DNA of 64,000 bases from Vampirovibrio chlorellavorus. GTDB lineage: Bacteria; Cyanobacteriota; Vampirovibrionia; Vampirovibrionales; Vampirovibrionaceae. The stretch spans positions 1 to 64,000 of the forward strand of contig CM007359.1 of assembly GCA_001858525.1 (NCBI GenBank). Direction: 5' to 3'. The notes beneath the pieces were generated by a model. It made no database searches and had not been told where the DNA came from. It saw only the letters and a program-made list of their open reading frames with translations. Shown piece after piece: positions 1 through 6,115 of this stretch (the first letter of the stretch is position 1; each line of letters starts with the position of its first letter). The translations under genes were made by a program, and so were the position numbers.

Positions 1-1755
1 ATGTCACCAAAGAAAACAGCTCCCCAGAGCCAGCCCCAAGTAGAAGTTCCACCACCACCCCCAAGACCTCGCCTTTCCAAAATTCGCATCAAAAATTTTC
101 GTTCAATAGGGACAACGGCTGTAGAAATCGAGCTTGACGATATTGTTGTATTAGTTGGACCTAATAACTCTGGAAAGAGTTCTATATTAAGGGCTTACCA
201 AGTGGTTATGGCTCATGGAAGTACCGAAGGGAAATTAACAATGGAGGATTTCCCAAATGGCTATGTCAATAAAAAAGATTATCCAGAAATAGAACTGGAA
301 ACTATTGTTTACGATAGAACAGCCCCAGGCGAACAGTGGGTTCTTTCTAATGAACAAGGTGAAATGTACGTAAAAGAAAAATGGGTATGGCTTGAGCCAA
401 AGAAAGACCCTGTTAAAGTTGGATGGGATACTACCACACAAAACTGGCATGCTTCAAGGGGTCCATGGGGAGCTCCAAATGTAGCAAAGGCATGTAGGCC
501 AAAGCCGCATAGAATTGAGGCTTTTGAAGGCCCTGAAAAACAGGCTGAAAATGTAATCAAACTTCTGAAAGAGGCCCTTGAACAAAAGGTAAAAGCGTTA
601 AAATCTGGGAACCCAAAATACCAAGAGTTACTTTCTTCTCTTGCTGAAATTCATCAAACCATTTTAAGTGAAACAAATACTGAAATTGACACTGTTGAGA
701 GACACATCACCGAAACAATTTCAAGCATTTTTCCAAATCACGTTGTAAAATTCGACGCGAATATTGATGGTGACTTAGACAACTGCTTATCATTTTTTAA
801 AACATCTCCCATTTTGAGGATGGGCATTGATAAAGACGGACACCACCTAAGCAGCATAGATAGACAAGGAAGTGGTGCGAGACGAACACTTTTATGGGCT
901 GCGTTAAGGTTGTTACAAGAAGGAAGAAATGATGATACAGTTATGCCGAACGTCCTCCTTCTTGATGAACCAGAGTTGTGCCTGCACCCTAACGCAGTAA
1001 GAGATGCCTGCAAGATTCTATACGATTTGCCTAAAACTAATAGCTGGCAGGTCATGGTTACAACCCACTCCCCAGTTTTTATTGACTTTTCCAGAGACAA
1101 CACCTCGATTGTCAGAGTAGAACGGAAAGATGGAGAATCAATCCAAGGGACAACTCTGTTTCGACCATTAAGGGCTAGGCTGGATGAGAATGATAAAACA
1201 CTTCTCAAGATTTTAAACCTCTGCGATCCTTATTTAGCGGAATTCTTTTTTGGGGGTAAAACAATCGTAGTTGAAGGCGATACCGAATATACAGCATTTA
1301 AATACATTGTTCATCACCATCCCGATGAATTCAAAGATATTCATATACTCAGAGCAAGGGGTAAGGCAACAATCGTCTCTCTATGTAAAATTTTAAATCA
1401 ATTCGGCTCAAGTTATTCTGTCCTGCATGATTCAGACACGCCGACCAATTCAGACGGCAGCAAAAATTCAGCCTGGACAATGAATGAAAATATTCTTCAA
1501 GAAACCAAGCTAAACTCCTCCGCCACTAATGTGCGCTTGGTGGCATCAAAAAAGAATTTTGAAAATACTTTTTTCAAAAAAGAAGTTGCCAAAGATAAGC
1601 CCTATAATGCAATTACACAATTATCAACAGACTCAACCTCTTTTAAGAACATTAAAAAGCTTTTAGAGGGTTTAATGGACCACTCTAAAGAGTTACCTTC
1701 TGAAGTATTGGAATGGACCTCACTGCAAACACTTGAAAGTTTCTTAAATAATTAA
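1..1755 (+). CDS. OLD-family ATP-dependent endonuclease (ATPase plus Toprim)
   Basis: A 584-residue protein with the two-part layout of OLD (overcoming lysogenization defect) nucleases, which couple an ABC/SMC-type ATPase to a metal-dependent Toprim nuclease and usually serve in phage defence. A proline-rich head (about 1-23) precedes the typical RIKNFRSIG entry. Walker A is GPNNSGKS at 53-60, a coiled-coil-like stretch lies near 175-240, Walker B is LLLDEPELCLHP with D322/E323, and an H-loop TTHSP sits near 356. The Toprim domain shows VVEGDTEY (E425) and HDSDTP (D477, D479). No UvrD-like helicase follows, so it is not a Gabija pair; it resembles stand-alone OLD proteins. A KTSC-domain gene follows after 19 bases, probably co-transcribed. 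The first ATG is base 1 of the window, so a longer start cannot be excluded. Confidence 0.9.
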   Translation: MSPKKTAPQSQPQVEVPPPPPRPRLSKIRIKNFRSIGTTAVEIELDDIVVLVGPNNSGKSSILRAYQVVMAHGSTEGKLTMEDFPNGYVNKKDYPEIELETIVYDRTAPGEQWVLSNEQGEMYVKEKWVWLEPKKDPVKVGWDTTTQNWHASRGPWGAPNVAKACRPKPHRIEAFEGPEKQAENVIKLLKEALEQKVKALKSGNPKYQELLSSLAEIHQTILSETNTEIDTVERHITETISSIFPNHVVKFDANIDGDLDNCLSFFKTSPILRMGIDKDGHHLSSIDRQGSGARRTLLWAALRLLQEGRNDDTVMPNVLLLDEPELCLHPNAVRDACKILYDLPKTNSWQVMVTTHSPVFIDFSRDNTSIVRVERKDGESIQGTTLFRPLRARLDENDKTLLKILNLCDPYLAEFFFGGKTIVVEGDTEYTAFKYIVHHHPDEFKDIHILRARGKATIVSLCKILNQFGSSYSVLHDSDTPTNSDGSKNSAWTMNENILQETKLNSSATNVRLVASKKNFENTFFKKEVAKDKPYNAITQLSTDSTSFKNIKKLLEGLMDHSKELPSEVLEWTSLQTLESFLNN

Positions 1756-1774
1756 GGAAAGGTAAAAGCCAGAA

Positions 1775-1987
1775 ATGAATTGGAACTTTACTCCTGAATC
1801 TTCTAATCTTGCAGGTTTTGGTTATGATGAAATCAATCTAACATTAATTGTAGAGTTTAAAAATGGAACAAGTTACCATTACTTTAGTGTTCCCATAGAT
1901 GTTTTCAATGCAATGTGTGTAGCCTCTTCAAAAGGTACTTTTTTAGCACAAAACGTTAAGGGTATATATAACTACCAAAAAGTGTAA
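1775..1987 (+). CDS. Small KTSC-domain protein
   Basis: A 70-residue protein that is essentially one KTSC domain. The family pattern is visible: SSNLAGFGYD at the start, a strand LTLIVEF, then NGTSYHYFSVPIDVF, and a closing ASSKGTF...NVKGIYNY. KTSC domains occur alone or attached to lysyl-tRNA synthetases and are thought to bind nucleic acid, but no biochemical role is settled. A good ribosome site (AAGGAAAGG) lies 12 bases before the ATG, and the OLD gene ends 19 bases upstream, so the two look like one operon. Its stop codon abuts the stop of the convergent DUF2130 gene with no base between. A role as accessory factor to the nuclease is inference. Confidence 0.8.
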   Translation: MNWNFTPESSNLAGFGYDEINLTLIVEFKNGTSYHYFSVPIDVFNAMCVASSKGTFLAQNVKGIYNYQKV

Positions 1988-3268
1988 TTAATTCTGTGCT
2001 TCATTTTTAATAGGTTCAAGCATTGGCAAACTCAGACCCTCAATCTCTTGTATAGCGCGACCTGCAATGCCTTGCAGGTCCCCATACATTCCAACAGTAG
2101 ATTCAATGACACCCTCGATCTGGGTCTGCCTTTTGGCCCACTGGCGAGTCATAGACTTCTTTTCTCTATCTAAATCAAGTTGCATATCAGTAAATTTTTC
2201 AACAATAGCTTCAATTCGATGCTTGAAGCGTGGCCCTGTCAGATAATCATAAACCAGTTCCATTTTTGTTTGCTGCCCCTCTTGAGATTTTCGAGCATTT
2301 GAAATCTCAATCAAGCTTTGTCTGAGAGCAATTGCTAGAGGCACAGTGTATTGCGGGGCTGCAATCCAAACCCCATCAATCTGGCCAAAAGTCTCTATTT
2401 CCTTGGGTAGTGAGTAAGAAATCAGGATAGAAATTTCAGCTTTAGCTGTTCGTTGGTCATCTCTAAGTTTAGAGAGCCAACCATCACTCCAATGTTTAGT
2501 TCTTTTCAACTCCCACAGGATGGAACCACATCCCTGGCCCATTGTACCATTTACGCGCTGAAGACAGTCGCCCCCAAACTCACCTTTTCCAACTGACTCG
2601 ATAGCATCAAAAGGGAACTTTGTTCTGAGCATTTCTTCCAAAATCAATTCCAACACTTCCCCTTGAAGTTGCTGAGAGCCCTGCTCTGCCTTCTGTTTCA
2701 ACTCTTCGATCTTACGCTGCATAGATGCCATTTGCTCTTCTTTTTCAGCAAGCTTAAGCTTCAACCCCTCTTCAGCTTCCCTCTTGGCCTTTTCACGGAC
2801 TTCATTGACAGAAGATTGGACACGTTTCTCAATCGTCAAATCAAGCTCTCGTTTTTCGTCGTCTAATTCTCTCTGTTTACGCAATAAATCCGCCTGAACT
2901 TTTTGAGCCTCTTCCAATTTGGCATTTTTTTTGTCTATCAGCTCTTGCAACTCAGTCACTATTTTATTCTTAGATTCCAGCTCTGATGCTGCGGCCAATT
3001 TCGCCTTTTGAGCCTCCTCAACTATAATAGACTGGCGCTCTAGTTTTACTTTTTCTGCTATTTGGTCATCAATGGCTTTTTGAGCCTCTAACAGAGCTTT
3101 TTGTTGCTCTTTTATTGAAGCTTCTCTTTGAGCAACTATCAATTCTTGTTGAGCAATTTTCTGCTCATATTCTTGTCGGGTGGCTTGTAAAAGCGGAGCC
3201 GCAAGCGACTCCGTAACCTTAACTTGGGTAGAACAATTAGGACACGTAATAAGCGGTTCAAAACTCAT
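1988..3268 (-). CDS. DUF2130 protein: coiled coil plus PD-(D/E)XK-like domain
   Basis: A 426-residue DUF2130-family protein. The N-terminus has one CPNC pair (residues 9-12), half of a possible zinc ribbon. Residues about 25-205 are a long charged, glutamine-rich coiled coil. The globular part begins near LQGEVLELILEEML and contains GGDCLQ followed by ILWELKRTK, so a D...ExK pair sits in the order expected of PD-(D/E)XK nucleases; a second coil follows to the C-terminus. The coiled coil plus nuclease layout recalls RmuC. DUF2130 function is not established, so nuclease activity is inferred from motif only. It is convergent with the OLD-KTSC pair and shares no regulatory region with it. Confidence 0.8.
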   Translation of the reverse strand: MSFEPLITCPNCSTQVKVTESLAAPLLQATRQEYEQKIAQQELIVAQREASIKEQQKALLEAQKAIDDQIAEKVKLERQSIIVEEAQKAKLAAASELESKNKIVTELQELIDKKNAKLEEAQKVQADLLRKQRELDDEKRELDLTIEKRVQSSVNEVREKAKREAEEGLKLKLAEKEEQMASMQRKIEELKQKAEQGSQQLQGEVLELILEEMLRTKFPFDAIESVGKGEFGGDCLQRVNGTMGQGCGSILWELKRTKHWSDGWLSKLRDDQRTAKAEISILISYSLPKEIETFGQIDGVWIAAPQYTVPLAIALRQSLIEISNARKSQEGQQTKMELVYDYLTGPRFKHRIEAIVEKFTDMQLDLDREKKSMTRQWAKRQTQIEGVIESTVGMYGDLQGIAGRAIQEIEGLSLPMLEPIKNEAQN

Positions 3269-3690
3269 TGATCTATAGCCCTGTTAGCCACGAGTACCAA
3301 ACATATAATAAGTATATTGAATTATAAACTATTTCAATCTTAAATTATTCTACTCATAGCATTATACCAGAATCAAGTTACCCAAAATATAGTTACAGCC
3401 AGTAGTCCGGCTGGTAGAGTAATACAAACTTTGAATTTCAGATTAACATAGCCCCTAACAGTTAGACCAGAGCTCCGGAATTGAAACACTATAGGTAATT
3501 CTGTTTCAGCATCCGAACGTTCCAGCATCCACCAGAACCCAGCTTTGGGTTTTCAACGTTTAGCCGGGGCGTTCTTCTTGAAACAATATTTTTTTAGAAA
3601 GTATTGTTTCAACTGAGATTTCCCCGTAATGACCGCTTCCCTGGTCGATGCTAACGGTCAGCGCCTTTATCGACATTGATGCCTACTGAC
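3269..3690. other. Intergenic region, no gene seen
   Basis: These 422 bases separate the DUF2130 start from the end of the Abi_2 gene. I see no convincing reading frame. The only clear structure is an 11-bp inverted repeat listed separately. Promoter elements for the DUF2130 gene should lie in its left, AT-rich part. Confidence 0.5.
3578..3612. repeat. 11-bp perfect inverted repeat
   Basis: TTGAAACAATA at 3578-3588 is matched by TATTGTTTCAA at 3602-3612 around a 13-base spacer. It lies downstream of the Abi_2 gene. It lacks a following T-run on either strand, so it is not a standard terminator; a protein-binding site or RNA hairpin is possible. Confidence 0.6.
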
Positions 3691-4347
3691 CTATTCTGGT
3701 TTGTCGTTCCAGACAATGAGGAAACGGTCTAAATCATTGGCCATCGCTTCCAGAGGTTGACTCATTGCCGCCAAGAGGAAGAGAATTGTCTGGTAATCCT
3801 CCTGCAAGGTTGGCTTATTCCAGATCGCTTCATGGTGTGCAATGCGATTACGGAGCGTTCTAACTCGACTGAGAGCATCGTAAGCCTTTTTGGGTGATAT
3901 TTTTGGACTCTCTGGAAATACCATTCGCATGGGTTTTTCTTTACTGTGCCAGATGGTGGGGTGGTAATGGGACTTGAACAGGTTCGTCCAGAAGCCAAAA
4001 TTAAGTTCTGCAACTAGTTTTGGGTGGCTCCACCCTCCATTGTCCCGAATCAGCTTTTGCTTTGCTTTGAAAATGGCGTCTTGCTCTGGGTTTGGGAATC
4101 CCTTTGACTGCATCCAGGACGTCTTTATCCAGTAATGGCAGCTTTCCTGAAGCCAATCAGAGCCATGGAGGTTGGATAATGTGTTATCTATCCGGTTTCT
4201 CAGCCCTATTTCCAGCAGGGAGAGTGATGGATATAGAGCCTCCGAGAGTGCGAGATTCCATTTGTACCGGGCAATAACAAGCGATTCCTCCGCTTGTCCC
4301 CATCCGTATGCATGGAGTCTTGGTTCAGATAATAAATCGGAGATCAT
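3691..4347 (-). CDS. Abi_2/AbiF-like HEPN protein
   Basis: An Abi-like protein (218 residues from the ATG chosen here; a TTG at 4359 would add four). The C-terminal half carries the HEPN signature LRNRIAHHE, with the R-x4-H pair expected of the RNase active site; a second related LRNRI lies near residue 50. The N-terminal SLLEIGLRN region is typical of Abi_2. Family members are abortive-infection or toxin-like RNases that cut RNA on phage attack. No protein antitoxin neighbour is present, but the upstream DNA has a strong divergent promoter and a structured-looking segment. I recall reports that some AbiF-type HEPN proteins are held in check by an adjacent small RNA; whether that applies here is inference. 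Confidence 0.8.
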   Translation of the reverse strand: MISDLLSEPRLHAYGWGQAEESLVIARYKWNLALSEALYPSLSLLEIGLRNRIDNTLSNLHGSDWLQESCHYWIKTSWMQSKGFPNPEQDAIFKAKQKLIRDNGGWSHPKLVAELNFGFWTNLFKSHYHPTIWHSKEKPMRMVFPESPKISPKKAYDALSRVRTLRNRIAHHEAIWNKPTLQEDYQTILFLLAAMSQPLEAMANDLDRFLIVWNDKPE

Positions 4348-4348
4348 C

Positions 4349-4376
4349 TTGATTCTCAAACAAAAACTGTTATAAT
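4349..4376 (+). promoter_or_regulatory. Sigma70-type promoter, divergent from the Abi_2 gene
   Basis: TTGATT (4349-4354), a 16-base spacer and a perfect TATAAT (4371-4376) point rightward, away from the Abi_2 gene. No protein gene lies immediately downstream on this strand, so it would transcribe the structured segment at 4383-4511. Confidence 0.6.
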
Positions 4377-4382
4377 TTTAAT

Positions 4383-4511
4383 GTATGCCCCGGTTTTCTT
4401 CCTAGCGCTTCCGCGTTTTACAGATGCCGGGGATATGCCTTTTTAAGGCTTATAGACCCTGGATGTAACCTCTCCCAGACTTACCAGTTTGGTGATGACG
4501 CCGGGGTTTTT
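4383..4511 (+). ncRNA. Candidate structured RNA next to the Abi_2 gene
   Basis: A non-coding segment directly upstream of the HEPN gene and directly after a strong divergent promoter. CCCCGG near 4387 can pair with CCGGGG near 4427 or with the final CCGGGGTTTTT near 4501, giving two competing folds. Between them lies a hairpin, AUA-GCCUU / AAGGC-UUAU (about 4432-4454), and a small ACCA/UGGU hairpin. Read on the minus strand, CGC-GGAA-GCG forms a GNRA-type tetraloop, so the functional RNA could instead be the Abi_2 leader. Strand and ends are therefore uncertain; no covariance evidence is available here. Confidence 0.3.
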
Positions 4512-4569
4512 GCTTGTATATGAGATTATTTTACTGCTGTTGGGCATGGATGGCGAGACAAAACGAAAA

Positions 4570-4590
4570 CCCCGGCGAGGATGGCCGGGG
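4570..4590 (-). terminator. Terminator of the truncated primase copy
   Basis: CCCCGGC (4570-4576) pairs with GCCGGGG (4584-4590). On the minus strand the hairpin is followed by TTTTCG. It is the counterpart of the terminator at 6076-6093 behind the intact gene, so it was duplicated along with the gene tail. Confidence 0.6.
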
Positions 4591-4616
4591 CGGTTGAGTA
4601 GTGTTGGAGTTTTCCC

Positions 4617-5040
4617 GGGTAAGGCTTCGCCCTTCCGCTTGCACCCGAAGCTTCTCAGGGGCGAGGGTCAGACTGACCTTGATATGCCTCTCTAACTCCC
4701 GTTGATGCTCTTGCATGACCTGTTTTGGGGATGTGACCTGGTTCATGCCTAATTGGAGCCGTGCTTGGGTGTTTCGGGTCTCTTGGGCTTTTCAGAAGTC
4801 GTTCCAGTCGCTTCTGGAAGTATCTTTGTCAAATTCCGGAATTATAGGGTAAACCCACCTACCTTTTGAGCGGCTTCCTGGGCTTTCAAACGGCCCACGT
4901 TCTTCTCAATGGGTTGGGTGTGATCGTTATCGCCCGCAATCACCAGAACCTTTTCCGGAAATTGTTTCCGGTAAATTTCCGCCACTGTTGGCAGGTTTCC
5001 GGAATTAAAGTTCACAATAACCGGAAAGCCGGTCAGTTAG
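4617..5040 (-). pseudogene. Truncated second copy of the ArdC/primase gene 3' end
   Basis: This stretch is clearly homologous to the last ~420 bases of the intact gene at 6116-8359. The block near 4866-5030 is almost base-for-base the same as about 6366-6530, and encodes the end of the Toprim region. The last residues remain readable near 4617-4746 (VNQ...QEHQ...APEK...GRSLTR), but the original stop codon is lost and the middle is eroded by small indels. Similarity stops sharply near 5040, where unrelated AT-rich DNA begins. It has no start and is taken as a dead fragment of a partial duplication or of a second related element. Confidence 0.8.
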
Positions 5041-5121
5041 GAGGATCAAACCCCGGGATTCCAATGCCTCTGTTAAGTTTGTTTCTTGCCAACGCCTGTA
5101 CATGTTCAATATCTATAGCTC

Positions 5122-5177
5122 GCTATTTTTCCATTACAACACCCGCTATTTTTGCAATAAGGAGACTGCTATTTTTT
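5122..5177 (+). repeat. Three direct GCTATTTTT repeats at 23-bp spacing
   Basis: GCTATTTTT begins at 5122, 5145 and 5168, exactly 23 bases apart, followed by weakly similar spacers. The regular two-turn spacing is like plasmid iterons or a transposon end with repeated protein-binding sites. No replication gene is adjacent, and no fourth copy is seen. Confidence 0.5.
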
Positions 5178-5220
5178 TCTTGATTTACGACATATATACA
5201 TAAAAGAAAATCCCGGTACA

Positions 5221-5269
5221 AATGGCAATCAAAAACTGAGCCAGTGTGGCCAACAAAAAGCAACTGCCT
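5221..5269 (+). repeat. Solitary IS21-end-like repeat, copy a
   Basis: AATGGCAA at 5221, then GTGTGGCCA exactly 23 bases further on and an AAAA-rich inner unit. The layout matches the left end of the intact IS21-family element at 24096. Similar solitary copies are at 22636 and, inverted, at 54963. No transposase gene is attached. Confidence 0.6.
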
Positions 5270-5325
5270 TAAAAGTGAGGTTCACCGCGTGTGTCAGCCG
5301 CTAAACCTAAGGTTAGTGAGGCAAT

Positions 5326-5745
5326 TTATAGTTCCCAAGGGTTTATTAGTAAAGCCCCGGTGGATTGAAAATCATTTACATTGCGGGTGATTAGATGTAG
5401 CCCGTGATGCATTGCTGTGGCGGCAATCAGGCCATCAATGGCGGGCAGTCCTATGCCTTGTTGATGGGCCTTGGCCAACAATTCTCCCCACAGCCTTGCC
5501 ACATTTGTTGAAACAGGCAATATACGACCTGCATAATCTGATTCTAGCTCATTCAACCAGTGCTCAAAGGCCTGTTTTCGTTTCCCATCTTCCAGACGTT
5601 TTACGCCTTTGGTAATTTCACCCACCGTAATGGCGCTAATGAAAAAATGAAGGCTGTTCAGGCTTTCCAGGTAGGCTAAAACCTCTGGATTGGGTTTCGG
5701 TTGTCGATATTCTGAGAGAACACAGGTGTCCAGGAGGTACTTCAA
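5326..5745 (-). CDS. vapC: VapC-like PIN-domain ribonuclease toxin
   Basis: A 139-residue PIN-domain protein. The acidic metal-binding residues of VapC are visible: LLDTCVLSE at the N-terminus (D6), the ISAITVGEI helix (E near 43), AIDGLIAATA (D near 101) and TRNVNDF (D near 120). VapC toxins cut tRNA or rRNA and are neutralised by the partner encoded just upstream. The start is a TTG that overlaps the TGA stop of the antitoxin gene, so the two are translationally coupled. Length is normal and the frame is intact. It lies between a solitary IS end and the conjugation operon and may stabilise that element. Confidence 0.88.
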   Translation of the reverse strand: MKYLLDTCVLSEYRQPKPNPEVLAYLESLNSLHFFISAITVGEITKGVKRLEDGKRKQAFEHWLNELESDYAGRILPVSTNVARLWGELLAKAHQQGIGLPAIDGLIAATAMHHGLHLITRNVNDFQSTGALLINPWEL

Positions 5746-5999
5746 AACTCAAACTCCCGTGCTTGGGAGCGATCTCGCTCTAAATCCAACCCTTCAAAAA
5801 CCGGGCTGGATTTCAAAAAATCAATAAAGCTCTTTTTTTTGCCAGATAAGCGTTCAAACTCTTCCAGGGAGAGAACAACGACTTCATCCCTGTTCCGCTT
5901 GATCCGTTGTGGCCCTATGGTCATAGCCCGATTTACCACTTCACTCAAGCGGTTCTTGGCGTCGTATAATCGCCATTCGTTTTCGGCCATGTCTGCCAT
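5742..5999 (-). CDS. vapB: Phd/YefM-type antitoxin (VapB partner)
   Basis: An 85-residue antitoxin. The Phd/YefM pattern is clear: WRLYDAKNRLSEVVNRA, then GPQRIKRNRDEVVVLSLEEFERL, followed by a flexible acidic tail (SSPVFEGLDLERD) that should wrap the toxin. GAGG seven bases before the ATG at 5999 supports this start; an internal ATG nine bases on is possible. It probably represses its own operon through the site just upstream. Confidence 0.88.
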   Translation of the reverse strand: MADMAENEWRLYDAKNRLSEVVNRAMTIGPQRIKRNRDEVVVLSLEEFERLSGKKKSFIDFLKSSPVFEGLDLERDRSQAREFEF

Positions 6000-6015
6000 A
6001 GAGGCACCTCTTATT

Positions 6016-6040
6016 CTAGCCAGTCTAGCTATATTTTAGC
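6016..6040 (-). promoter_or_regulatory. Likely operator/promoter of vapBC
   Basis: The 25 bases before the ribosome site hold the imperfect palindrome GCTATATTTTAGC (6028-6040) and a repeated CTAGC/TCTAGC pair. On the minus strand TATAGC or TAAAAT can act as the -10 element, with a TTGATT upstream near 6050. The position fits autorepression by the antitoxin. Confidence 0.45.
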
Positions 6041-6075
6041 ATGAGTGAGAATCAACCGCTAGCCCCAAAAGAAAA

Positions 6076-6093
6076 CCCCGGCGGTGGCCGGGG
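6076..6093 (-). terminator. Terminator at the end of the conjugation operon
   Basis: CCCCGGC (6076-6082) and GCCGGGG (6087-6093) form a 7-bp GC stem with a 4-base loop. On the minus strand it is followed by TTTTCTTTT. It stands 23 bases after the stop of the primase gene, the last gene of the trb operon. Confidence 0.75.
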
Positions 6094-6115
6094 CAGGTTG
6101 GGTTTCGTTGGACTA

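Noticed and set aside
1-1755. Gabija system
   Set aside because: No UvrD-like GajB helicase follows the OLD gene.
4426-4507. Two CCCCGGC direct repeats as a mini-CRISPR
   Set aside because: Only two 7-8 base copies with unequal surroundings; better explained as arms of alternative hairpins.
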